Shown piece by piece: positions 47,709-57,159 of a DNA stretch of 64,000 nt. Made by a program: the position numbers and the translations under genes. Source of the stretch: Malassezia japonica (lineage: Eukaryota > Basidiomycota > Malasseziomycetes > Malasseziales > Malasseziaceae). The notes under the pieces are model-generated. The model searched no databases and was not told the origin of the DNA. It worked only from the letters and a program-made list of their open reading frames with translations. Numbering within the stretch: the first letter of the stretch is position 1; each line of letters opens with the position of its first letter. The DNA is taken from positions 558,001 to 622,000 of the forward strand of contig NC_083374.1 of NCBI RefSeq assembly GCF_029542785.1, written 5' to 3'.

Positions 47709-50156
47709 TCAGCAATACGTTGGTCGGCTCACTCGGTGATAGTCCAGGATTTGGTTAGGGCTGTTGAACACAGTCTCCAGCGGAACAGCCAGTTCCGGGA
47801 GCTCAGTGACAGATGAATAGGTGCTCGGCTCATCGTCCGCCGAGAATCGACCAGGGTTGAGCGCATCTGCAGAAGTGCCGTTCTTGGTCGAAATCTCGGG
47901 CGTTTTGGAATGCGACAGAATATCTTGGATGTCCATTTGGCCCACATCGGAGTTCAAGGGCACACCCACTTGTCCACCAGCATCCAAATGCTCCATAAAC
48001 CGACGTACGCGGTAGGACATGGTAGCGAGACGTGCCAAGAGGCCACCATACCTAAGTTCAAGCGTTTCCCAACCAAAGGGTTTGTAGGTCTCCATCCACA
48101 TCTTGCGGTGGTAGCTCCAAAGCAAAGTACACGTCTCACGTAACTCGTCCAGTTCATCAGCAAGGCCCCGGAATGTCTTCCAATCATACTGCGTGTAGGC
48201 CAAATGGAACTTGTGTCGCAGGGTGGGTTTGATAGAAAGAGCCTTGGCGATCAAATAAGGAAAGACTAGGCGTGAGTTCAAGGGGTAATCCGATTGGCCG
48301 TGCCGTGCGCCAGGAAGTTTATGTGTTTGTGACTTGTTTACCAATGTTCGTAACTGGTTTGAAAGGTTGGTGTAATGCGCTTCCACATCAATTCCCATGG
48401 ATAGAATAGTCGGGTTGACAAATCCAAGCATCGGTTCCTCCCACAAAAGCCACTTCGACGTATTAGGTGCAAAGTGAATCCGGTCATCTAACTCGGGCAG
48501 CGTGGAGAAAAGGTCGTCCAATTTGGACGCGGTGACATAGTCGTCGAACGATGCCCCGGTAATTCCGCTAAATTTGGCTTTGAGCAGGATCGGGTCAACG
48601 TCCTTGTTCGGGGTATAAGCAAGGTCGGCATAATACTGCCATGCGGGAAGCGTGGAGAAGATGTCCATTTCGTTTCCCTCATCACCCCACACGGTGATGA
48701 AGACGTGTTTCACGTTGCCCTTGTGCGACTTGCATGCGTCGATATTCGCGCGGCAGGTCAAAAAGGTGAACGGCAATGCAGTCCAGAACCGACTCCAGGT
48801 CCAGCTTCCTGCGGCGACCCAAGGGGACCGATCGCGGAACTTGGAATGGATGGCGATCCTGCTCGTATACGAAGACTCGGAGACGTGGTAGTAGTCCCAG
48901 TATACAAGATCCACATTCGGCGGAATTCCCTTTACCGAGGCGTGCGAAGACTCTGCGTGCTCGTTGTTCTCGCCCAAGGTGGCTCGAGAGAGATTGAAAA
49001 GCATATCGCTCCAGATCATCGGCTGCAGTCCTTTGTCAAGACAGATCTTGTTCAGTTTTTGCAGGTGCTCGATAAAGATTTGGTTCGGATCTTTTCCGTT
49101 CTGTTGTCCATAGAGCATATAATACCGTCCATACCCAACGCCATGCGCTTCGTCCATGCCCAAGTGAATCCGCTTGGACCTGAACGGGGACGTAATATGG
49201 GTAATCATCTTGTCGAGCATTTCATACGTGCTGCTCGACTCAGCCAAAAGCACCTCGGAGGTGTCTCTCATGGGAAGAAACCGGGGCCATTGGAGGACCT
49301 GGCCCAGGTGCCCCAATGTCTGGATACATGGGATCACTTCGATGCCGAACCGGTAAGCATAGTCATCAATCTGCTGAAGTTCGGACTGCGAGTACTTTCC
49401 GCGCAAGTATCCGAAGAAAGGCTCGTTCTGTATCTCGTACGAGTCTTCCGTGTACAGCTGGAGCATATTGAACCCCATCAATGCCAGTGTCCTGCAAAAG
49501 TACTTGATGATGTTTAAGTTCAGCACACCGTTCCTAGAACAATCGATCATGGTACCAACTGTCTCAAAGTGGCACTTCTCCGAGTGGTTAAAGAGGAGTT
49601 GGTGCGCCAAAGCCGGTACCAGCAGCACATTATCAGCTGCGTCGTATAGGAGCGGATCCTGCATCAGTTCGACAGCCTCGCTGGAGCAAGATTCTGGAGT
49701 CACAATGCGATGGATAGCTCGTGTGACACCGAGGATATAACCCAGAGCACGAAAGGCACTCGTAATGCGATCAGGGTGGTAGTGAATGGAAATCGTGTAA
49801 GGCACGGTAGACTGCCGTGACTGAGCGCCGAATTCAGACGGCGATGCAAACGATGCCTTGTTTGTCACGGTGCAGAAAGTATCGACTGCAATGGTCGGTT
49901 CTGGGACAAACTGGACATTCCACACATAGCGAGCGTGACCGTCAATGGTCACTTGCTGCAAGCTGTTCTGGTCAGAAACCACAAAGGCACCCTTTCGGGG
50001 AAAGTGTTTTGAGAACTCCTGGATTGGATAAAGCAGGTTTTCAGGCAAATACTTAATCGACACATGCAGCGCTATTCCCAAGTTCTGTGAGCATATCAGC
50101 TCAGGAAACTCAGGAAAAAGCGCCGCTACATTGCCATTGACGTGCTGATGTTCCAT
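47709..50156 (-). CDS. GH20 beta-N-acetylhexosaminidase, bacterial-like (hexosaminidase-D type)
   Basis: 815 aa in a single exon, without signal peptide, so probably intracellular. The catalytic barrel begins TVGTMIDCSRNGVLNLNIIK and continues with ALMGFNMLQLYTEDSYEIQN, FGYLRGKYSQSELQQIDDYA and IEVIPCIQTLGHLGQVLQW. HLGMDEAHGVGYGRYYM places the Asp-Glu catalytic pair at 335/336, followed by LQPMIWSDMLF. This set of phrases is what I associate with Firmicutes GH20 enzymes and animal HEXD, not with the secreted fungal chitobiases. It would cleave terminal GlcNAc or GalNAc. Horizontal origin is inferred. Confidence 0.88.
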   Translation of the reverse strand: MEHQHVNGNVAALFPEFPELICSQNLGIALHVSIKYLPENLLYPIQEFSKHFPRKGAFVVSDQNSLQQVTIDGHARYVWNVQFVPEPTIAVDTFCTVTNKASFASPSEFGAQSRQSTVPYTISIHYHPDRITSAFRALGYILGVTRAIHRIVTPESCSSEAVELMQDPLLYDAADNVLLVPALAHQLLFNHSEKCHFETVGTMIDCSRNGVLNLNIIKYFCRTLALMGFNMLQLYTEDSYEIQNEPFFGYLRGKYSQSELQQIDDYAYRFGIEVIPCIQTLGHLGQVLQWPRFLPMRDTSEVLLAESSSTYEMLDKMITHITSPFRSKRIHLGMDEAHGVGYGRYYMLYGQQNGKDPNQIFIEHLQKLNKICLDKGLQPMIWSDMLFNLSRATLGENNEHAESSHASVKGIPPNVDLVYWDYYHVSESSYTSRIAIHSKFRDRSPWVAAGSWTWSRFWTALPFTFLTCRANIDACKSHKGNVKHVFITVWGDEGNEMDIFSTLPAWQYYADLAYTPNKDVDPILLKAKFSGITGASFDDYVTASKLDDLFSTLPELDDRIHFAPNTSKWLLWEEPMLGFVNPTILSMGIDVEAHYTNLSNQLRTLVNKSQTHKLPGARHGQSDYPLNSRLVFPYLIAKALSIKPTLRHKFHLAYTQYDWKTFRGLADELDELRETCTLLWSYHRKMWMETYKPFGWETLELRYGGLLARLATMSYRVRRFMEHLDAGGQVGVPLNSDVGQMDIQDILSHSKTPEISTKNGTSADALNPGRFSADDEPSTYSSVTELPELAVPLETVFNSPNQILDYHRVSRPTYC

Positions 50157-50618
50157 CCAAGCACAGTCTGGTGGATAGGAGAGAGATTAGACCACCGGTC
50201 CGTTATAGGAGACACTCTCCAGTAAACGCCACCGACGTTGCTTTGCCGGACAACGGACGCTGGAGACCACCCGGCGGCGTTGGCGCAACTGGGATTGTTT
50301 GGTCGCAAATCGCTGGCAGCACGTGGTAAATATGTTCCGCCCGCCCACTGGTTGGTTGTCACGCCCTCGAAACCCGATATATGCAAAGACCCCAGGGCTC
50401 TACAGATCGGGCGTAATGATACCAATCAAACCGGTTAATTAATCAAGAATCCAGAGAAAATTTTCCCGTCTACTGATTCGTGCAGAATGCATGAGTGGCC
50501 GAGTTGGGCGCTGCGGAATGGCGGCGCAAGAAAACGACGAGATAATTCGACAGTCCCCGATCAAAATGCACCCGTTGCGCCGTGCATGTGGGGACGGAAA
50601 CACGCATGCGTTACAAAA
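50157..50618. other. Intergenic region upstream of the GH20 gene
   Basis: 462 bp between the GH20 start and the stop of the next minus-strand gene. A short AT-rich stretch near 50431-50460 (TTAATTAATCAAG) is the only feature. No ORF or RNA can be supported. Confidence 0.4.
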
Positions 50619-52049
50619 CTATGAGTCGTGGAGCGCCAGCTGTTGCAGATCGGAAGGGAGGATCGTCTCAATGCTCGCACGCTGGCTGCGCAAAGCTTCG
50701 GGTGCATAGAGGGAATTAGGGTGTTCATAGACCAAGCCCCGCTCGGCACCCACATTGTGAAAGAGAGGAATGGATTCGCGCACGGACTGCGGGGTCGGTG
50801 AAGGAGTAAGGTCTCGCTTGGGAGTGGGTTTGGGGGGGGCGTGAAGGTCGGGCGCGACGATGCGCGGTGCAGGACGCATCTCATCGCGCTGCCAGGGTTC
50901 GGCAGCTTGCGCGGGAGGCTGCAACTCTAGCTCAAGCGCACGCTTCAGCTGTCCAAGTTGCGCGTCGGACGTGGTCGTCGTGTTGGGGGCAGCGGTTTGC
51001 TTTGGCGTCAATCGGGTATCAGAGCCAATGGTGCTTGAGCTGGATGCAAGCGAGGGTGGCGTCGAACACGGGTCCGCACCGGGGAAGGGCGTTTGTTGCA
51101 GAGGAAACGTAAAAGGAGGGAGCTTTGTCCGCTCCTCCTCGCGGTGCTGGCGGCGAGGCGGCGAGGATGAGGGGAGTGTGTCGGGCATATAGCCAACGCC
51201 TGCCACACTCTGACTATACTTGTGGCGAGTAACCGTACGCGTAGGCGAGGAAAAGGATCGTGTACCAGCATGCTGGCGGCGCTGCACTGCGCGTGAACCC
51301 TGCATCAGGACTGCTGTGAGCTCCTCGGCGGGAACATGATACGCGGTCGACGAGTTCGGCTCGCGCGAGGCCAGCCCTACAGGCACGGGCTCGGCAGGTG
51401 CTTGCGCCACCGGAGGAGGGGGACGGCGCTCTTCCCGAGGCTTGGGAGGATCAATTGGGGCGGCCTCTGTGAGAGGCGAATCAGCGGGCTTGCGCAGCCC
51501 CATTCGATGGAAGTACGATTTGAAACTGCGGCTCCGCGACACGGATACCGGTGATCCCGTCAGGGAACCTGGCGTCGTACTTGCTTCGGCGATCGGTGCT
51601 GTACGTGGCGGCGTCCGGGTCGCTGCGACCTGCGCGCCGCTCTGTGGCAAAACTTTTGCGCTTCCCTCGTCTGCCGATGAGAACACGGCCGAGCGGCGCG
51701 AAGGTGTCGCAGGTCCCTTGCGAAGCGAGGACTTGCGCCTGTGCACCGACGTTGCCGAACGCTGCAGCGGAGCGGACGACAAAGGCGCCTTATCATGCAC
51801 ACGATGAATGCCTTCCTGGTGCGCTGGCGCAATATTAGAGGAGATACTAGGCTGCAAAACATTATGCGCAACGCTTTCGGCAGCACCGGAGCGCCAGTCA
51901 TCGGCGATAGCCCAGCTGGGCGCATGCACAGTATAGTTCTCTTGGGCGGGGACTGTCCGCTGGGCCTGCCGCAGGGACGTCATCGAACTGTCATCCTGTA
52001 TATTAGAGCGACGATCATTTGCGCGCAGACTGAGCGCACGCCCAAGCAT
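50619..52049 (-). CDS. Hypothetical disordered protein
   Basis: 476 aa from the ATG at 52049 (MLGRALSLRANDRRSN); the longer frame starts with GTG. Ser/Pro/Arg/Thr-rich throughout, with basic phospho-site-like motifs (VHRRKSSLRK, TPSRRSAVFSS, SRSRSFKSYFHRMGLRKP) and a Pro-rich segment. No domain, membrane segment or signal peptide is evident. It diverges from the HbrB fusion gene, whose ATG is 142 bp away, so they may share a promoter. Function unknown; composition suggests a regulated scaffold. Confidence 0.65.
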   Translation of the reverse strand: MLGRALSLRANDRRSNIQDDSSMTSLRQAQRTVPAQENYTVHAPSWAIADDWRSGAAESVAHNVLQPSISSNIAPAHQEGIHRVHDKAPLSSAPLQRSATSVHRRKSSLRKGPATPSRRSAVFSSADEGSAKVLPQSGAQVAATRTPPRTAPIAEASTTPGSLTGSPVSVSRSRSFKSYFHRMGLRKPADSPLTEAAPIDPPKPREERRPPPPVAQAPAEPVPVGLASREPNSSTAYHVPAEELTAVLMQGSRAVQRRQHAGTRSFSSPTRTVTRHKYSQSVAGVGYMPDTLPSSSPPRRQHREEERTKLPPFTFPLQQTPFPGADPCSTPPSLASSSSTIGSDTRLTPKQTAAPNTTTTSDAQLGQLKRALELELQPPAQAAEPWQRDEMRPAPRIVAPDLHAPPKPTPKRDLTPSPTPQSVRESIPLFHNVGAERGLVYEHPNSLYAPEALRSQRASIETILPSDLQQLALHDS

Positions 52050-52191
52050 CGTTGACGCGCGTTGGTCAACGGCAGGTCGCCACGGAATGCGCCACAAAGC
52101 CTCGAGCACGCCGACGCAGGTCGAAAGTTGCTTACATAATCTACTCCGCCATCAACGACGTGGCACGTGCATTCGACGCAGGACCGTGGGG

Positions 52192-54413
52192 ATGAGCGGC
52201 GTGTCGGTGACGCTGGTGCGGCATGCGTCGCCCTCGCTGAGCGGTAGGTCGTGATCCTAATGTAGATCCAAGCTCACCTACAGATATTCAAGATGCGGCA
52301 CTGCCTGCAGCACTGCCGGTGGCACAAGCCGTGGGTCGCGCTTTGGAAACGTCGCCCTTGGCCGCGGTGTACACCTCGCCCGAACCAGAGTGCGGCCAAA
52401 TGGCAGAGATCCTTGCCGAGATGAACCGGAGTACAACGACTGGCATTACGAATACAGAAATACTCCGTGATGGAGGCGCATTGGCGCACGAGGCCTTACA
52501 TGGTACGTGCTTCTTCTCACGCAGAATGGGCATCGCTTCTCCAAGGCTCGCACCAAACAGGGATGCGCGACTTGGACGACTTGGACATCCGTGCGTCGGC
52601 GGCGATTGAGACCTATCTGCTCCCATGGCTCGACACGCCGGGCACTGCGCACGTCGTCATGATCGCCAGCGAGCGCGTGCTGCATCGCATTCTGCAGACG
52701 CTCATGGCGCTGCATGGAAAGACGCTTTCAAGCCTGCAGGATCCAGGCATGCGCACACTTGCCGTGCACACCGCTCGTCTGGTGCCGGGCTCGTACCACC
52801 AGCTCTTGATTGGGTCACAAGGCGGTGCCGAGTCGCCGTGCGACGTGCGTGTCATTACCCTGAATGAGACGGGGCACCTATCGCAGGCATGGCCCGCGCC
52901 ACTGCCCCTGTCGCCAATATCAGGCACTGGATCTGTCCTGTCGCCTAGCTCGTCCGAGCCTAGCTCGCCGGCCGTCGCTTTACCGCCGGTCACGCTGAGC
53001 TCCTTGTCACGCTCGACGGTCTCGTCGCCTTTGCGCAGCTCCGACACCCCGCGTCCGGACGCAGGGGCACGGCCACAAATGTATCCCACGTATACCAGCT
53101 CCTCGCCGAGCCCCAGTCGCGGACGGGCCGGCGGCAGCCTCATTTCCCTGCCGTTGGGCACGCGCACAACGACGACGACGCCGCATGCGCCTCGTAACAT
53201 CCATCTGTACGACATGTCGACCATGGTGCGCTCGATGGACAAATGGGACTCGGTGCGCAGCCTGAGTGACCCTGCGGCGAATGACAGCTCGGATACGATA
53301 CACTCGCCATTGACCACGACGCGCGCGCTAGATTCTGGGAGCATTGTGCGCCCCAACAGCACGTTTCCTGGCGGGGCCATGCTAGGCCTCGGCAATCTGC
53401 GCTCGAGCGACTCGTACAGCACGACAAGCCTCGGCTCACCGACGCAGAACTACCGCGCAAGTCTACCTGGACCCCCATCGAGCACCACGCTGGGGGTCCA
53501 TACGCAGGCGTCGAGCGGGACACCGACGCTGAGCAACGTCAGCGCGTTTGCACAGAGCCTGTTTGGCCATCATCCGTCCAGCGGTCCGAGCGGAACGGGC
53601 GGCAGCGATGCCATGACGATCTGGCAGGGTCTCTGTGTCCGCCTACTCCCTTTGTTCAACGGCGAGGCGCTCCACACGCCGATCGAGACGATGAGCGACT
53701 CTGCCGATACGTTTGTGCACCTCCTCTTTGAGCGGGACCCGGCCCAGGCGCTGCCGACGCTCGAGGACAATGTGCGGAGGCTGGCAAATACTGGCCTGCT
53801 GAGCGTGACCAACAAGCTGCAAGGCCTAGAGGGCATGTTCCTGCTGCAGGGCCTTGTCAAGGCGTGGCAGTCCTACTATGCCAATGTCCTTCCCTATATC
53901 CAGGCGTGCCTCTTTCCCCTCGAAAGCAGCGCGGCACACTTGGCGTACCTCGACCGCATTGCCCAGCAATCGCGACGGGGCACTCCCGCTGACACAAACG
54001 ACCCTGTCGCGCCTAGCAAGGGCGTCCAACTGCGCCGGATCCTGCTCGTCGCCTTCCGTGATCGCGTGGTGTTGCCCATTGGCGAGTGGCTCCTTTCGGC
54101 GCTGGAGTCGATGGATGCGGACCCCAGCCCCTTTTTCCCGCGCACACGCACGGCAGGCAACATATCGAAGCAGTTGCGCCCCTACCTAATTCAACTCATG
54201 GGTATGCTTACAAGCCTACACACTGACGACGTGGCTCAACAGCGTACAGAGAAGCTGCGCAAATCGCTGACCTACTCTCCGGCCTTTTCCTCGGGCGCAG
54301 AATCCGATTCCTTCCTGTCGCCCACACTGCTCCGGTCCCTGTTACCCCCCGCGACGTTTAGCTCGCGCAGCAGCAACCTGGCGTCGCCTGCTGCCGCCGA
54401 ATCCCTTGTGTAA
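52192..54413 (+). CDS. Fusion of a histidine-phosphatase-like domain with a TORC2 HbrB (Bit61/PRR5) domain
   Basis: Three exons: 52192-52243, 52284-52502 and 52525-54413, giving 719 aa. Introns are 40 and 22 nt. Residues 1-190 resemble the phosphoglycerate-mutase-like histidine phosphatases: SVTLVRHASPSLS at the N-terminus keeps the first Arg-His. The VYTSPEPECGQMAEILAE segment has Glu53 where the family has Arg, and VVMIASERVLHRIL has Ser139 where the second catalytic His should be, so it is probably inactive. Residues 200-440 are a Ser/Pro linker. HbrB follows at about 450-640 (LCVRLLPLFNGEALHTPIET; KLQGLEGMFLLQGLVKAWQS; YANVLPYIQACLFPL). HbrB proteins bind Rictor/Avo3 in TORC2. Confidence 0.87.
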
Positions 54414-54429
54414 TTTGCATTGCAGGTAT

Positions 54430-54727
54430 TTAGATTTGAATGCGCTGGTAGCGCTGGTTCACACCCAGCTGGCACATACAGAATACAGTGAATAGGAGAT
54501 AGACAAAGGCGGCCAGGTAGAGCGTCGTGCCGACCGCCGCGCCGTTCTCAGGGTCGGACGTGGAGCCCATAAATGCCGGCCAGTTGTGAGAGAAGCCATA
54601 TCCGAACGTCGTCAGGATGATCACGCCCGCGATCGAAACGACAGTGCAGCACGATGCTATGTAAGCTCCTGCGTCCGCGCCTACCTTGGAATGTGCCGAC
54701 CACCGGCCGGGTCGTCATCGTCGACAT
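54430..54727 (-). CDS. V-ATPase subunit f (Ypr170w-b family)
   Basis: Two exons (54727-54685 and 54656-54430) encode 89 aa, with a 28-nt intron. The spliced protein reads MSTMTTRPVVGTFQ then ASCCTVVSIAGVIILTTFGY, and later FMGSTSDPENGAAVGTTLYL and AAFVYLLFTVFCMCQL. Two transmembrane helices flank the FxGSxxDPExGxAV loop, which is the signature of the small Vo subunit f of yeast V-ATPase. It acts in the vacuolar membrane proton channel. It is convergent with the HbrB fusion gene, 16 bp between stops. Only the second exon is visible as an ORF. Confidence 0.88.
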
Positions 54728-54810
54728 CGCTCACCCTCCACCAAGGCGCGGGCAGACCAATGGCTTACCTATCACGTGCACGCAGGGCCGTGCGGGGCTA
54801 TGGACGGCGC

Positions 54811-55454
54811 CTACCACCAGAGGCGGTGGGTGGGGCAGTGGTAGCCACTGGGGTTATTGAAGAGGTACTCTTGGTGGTAGGACTCGGCGCGGTGGCTGTG
54901 TGAGTCATGCAACGTACAAATCGCTCTCGGGCACCAGCTGGATCTGTGTCACAATGCGCTTGGCCTGCTTGTCGAAGTGCATGGACTGCACTACTTGCGT
55001 GACCTTTTGCGCGATACGCTCCTGCTCGGGCGTGTGCGCAAAGATTGCACTGCGGTACTGGGTACCACGGTCCGGCCCCTGGGCGTTCTCCTCCGTAGGG
55101 TCGTGGGAACGGTAGAAGAACTCGACGAGATCCGCGTACTGCACTTGCGCCTGGGTTAGTTGGGGCACGTACAGGATCAAATACGAGCTGCGCAGCTTCA
55201 GCATGACCCGTCTTTCCGGTGCACACCTCTTCGTAGGTGGGATTGGTGAACTTTTTATCGCCACCAATGTAGCCGACTTCGGCACTGAGCAAGCCTTTGT
55301 CGGCGAAGTGCTTCTTAAAAATGTGCTCTGTGCCCCAGAAGCATCCATTTGCAAAGGTCGCAACCTCTTTGTTCGCAGAAGCAGTGCTCATCGTTCGGAA
55401 AGCGGGTAGAGAAATTTGCGGAAGGAGGCGGCGTGCGGCAAACAAGGCGGCCAT
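54811..55454 (-). CDS. Peptide methionine sulfoxide reductase A
   Basis: Three exons: 55454-55173, 55150-54918 and 54895-54811, giving 199 aa. Both introns are 22 nt. The ATG at 55454 gives a leader [20 protein letters not shown] that looks mitochondrial; a second ATG at 55391 (MSTASANKE) would give the cytosolic form. The active-site GCFWGTE places the nucleophile at Cys38. [20 protein letters not shown], the FFYRSHDPT block and [12 protein letters not shown] follow. The last intron restores [20 protein letters not shown] and the C-terminal HRLWW. MsrA reduces methionine-S-sulfoxide during oxidative stress. Confidence 0.95.
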
Positions 55455-55514
55455 AAAAGCACGGTTGCGCCACACTGCGGGGCGAATTAAGCCACGGGCC
55501 TCCACATAGCTACG

Positions 55515-55933
55515 ATGGAATCCGAGTCGCTGGTGTAGGTGCGGTGGACTGATGTAGCTCTGTCACGGCGGTGGCTTGCACGCTCGTGGTCGCGGCAGGC
55601 GCGTGGTTTGCTTTCACATTTTTTACGGGCAGTGCGAAGCCCAGGCCGCATACGGGGGCGTACGACCCCGCAACAGGCTTGGGACGCGGCGCACCCGGAT
55701 TCCGTACGTCGCACGACTGACCGACAGAGACCAACGTGCGCCGTGTCGCACTTCCTGCCGACCTTGTCGCACGCATACGCGCAGGTGAGGAAGTGAGCGC
55801 AGAAGAGATTACCGCCGCACAGGAGCGCGTCGCAGCAGGAATGCCGGAGCCTACCAAGCCAGAGAACGAATGGCTCCCTGCGGGCTCGTCCAAGAAGCAG
55901 ACGCCGAGCCGGGGCAAGCGCGGAAAGAAGTAG
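55515..55933 (+). CDS. Small single-pass membrane protein, unknown
   Basis: Three exons: 55515-55534, 55558-55703 and 55728-55933, giving 123 aa. Introns are 23 and 24 nt. The N-terminus [20 protein letters not shown] runs into a transmembrane helix (WFAFTFF), followed by a Gly/Pro-rich linker, an amphipathic [20 protein letters not shown] helix and a very basic end (SRGKRGKK). Only the last exon would be seen as an ORF. I do not recognise it. The layout suggests a tail facing the cytosol. The MsrA ATG lies 60 bp away in divergent orientation. Confidence 0.7.
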
Positions 55934-55950
55934 GAGTGTCTATAAAGCAT

Positions 55951-56957
55951 CTATAGGTTTTTCAAAACCCACAGCACCAGCATCGCACATACGACGCCCA
56001 GCAGCGCATCCAGCACCGTCAGGATCCGGTCGTAGGTCTGGATCTTGGCGCGGCAGGCCGATGCCATGCTGAGACCGCCAGACGGCACAGAGGGAGGAGC
56101 GGTAGCACCCGAAATTGGGGGAGCATTGGTATCAAGAGTCTCTGCCGGTACGGCCGTGACTTGAGTTGTGACGGACGTCGCCGTGACCGTGCCGGGTTCC
56201 GTGGTCTGCAGCGGCGCGGTAGACGCCTCCTCGGCCTTTTCTGCATGAGCTGTATTCTCTTGTGATTCAGCATCTTTTGCAGGCTCCTTTTCCTTGGCCG
56301 AGGGCTCTGCATTAAACTGGGGCACGGGCGCTGGAGAAGCCTCGATCGCCTTGTCTTCTTTCGGCTCATCTGTCGTTTGGGACGTCTCTGGCATCTCTGA
56401 TCGTTCGCAAGGAAGGAACTCTCCATTGGTGCATTTGCACAGTGGGCAGGTCCATGCTTTGGATCTGGGTCAGGATCATGACGTACTGTGCAGCGAGCTT
56501 CTTGCGGTCTTCGCCGGGCATGACAACTGCACCGGTGCCCGACTCATCCGCCTTGGATGTCATGAGAGCCTGAACGCCTAGCAGTGCCGTGCGGATGCCC
56601 CATGCTGGCTGCCACGACTCCTCGTGAAATCCGGTAAAGGTGAGACAGATCTGGATAAGATAATCCACGTACCTTGGTATCCACTTCGTAGCGTCCGTTG
56701 GGCGTGAGAAAGAGGACATCAGGCGGACGAAAAGGGTACTCGGTCGGCAACAAAATCTTGCCGTGGTACATGCCCTGCTCGTACACCGTGTCCTTGGGCC
56801 CTCGCAGAGTAAAGTGCCATTCAAACAGATTATCCTACCATCAGCGCCTTCCACATACCTCAGTAGGCATAGCACGGTACTCAGAACTCTCATTGCTTTC
56901 TAGCTCTTTGAGTTCTGACATGATCCGCTTCACCGACGACGCATTTTTCTTGCTCAT
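55951..56957 (-). CDS. UBC6: Tail-anchored ubiquitin-conjugating enzyme E2, Ubc6/UBE2J type
   Basis: Four exons: 56957-56859, 56834-56673, 56650-56487 and 56464-55951, giving 312 aa. Introns are 24, 22 and 22 nt. Start MSKKNASSVKRIMSELKELE; the UBC core has FEWHFTLRGPKDTVYEQGMY and LPTEYPFRPPDVLFLTPNGR. The active Cys is Cys89 in ICLTFTGFHEESWQPAWGIR. The third intron restores KKLAAQSKAWTCPLC; the CPLC region with later Cys residues is a small zinc-like patch. A long acidic linker ends in a C-terminal anchor (LLGVVCAMLVLWVL). Ubc6 serves ER-associated degradation. Confidence 0.94.
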
Positions 56958-57159
56958 TTCGGCCACACCCGGCGCACGCCAGGGCGAGTTTGTGGCGGGG
57001 AACGAGCCTCCACATGACTGTGTGCATTCATTTGGGATGTACATGTCTATAAAATACAGCGGCGTTGAGGCCGCACATCATGATGTCATTACCTGTTGGA
57101 GGAAATGGGATAGATTTCAGTACTCAACAGTAGTGGTGGTGGGGAAATTTGCCGCACAC

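Noticed and set aside
50619..50884. Short ORFs downstream of the disordered gene
   Set aside because: They overlap its 3' coding sequence in other frames.
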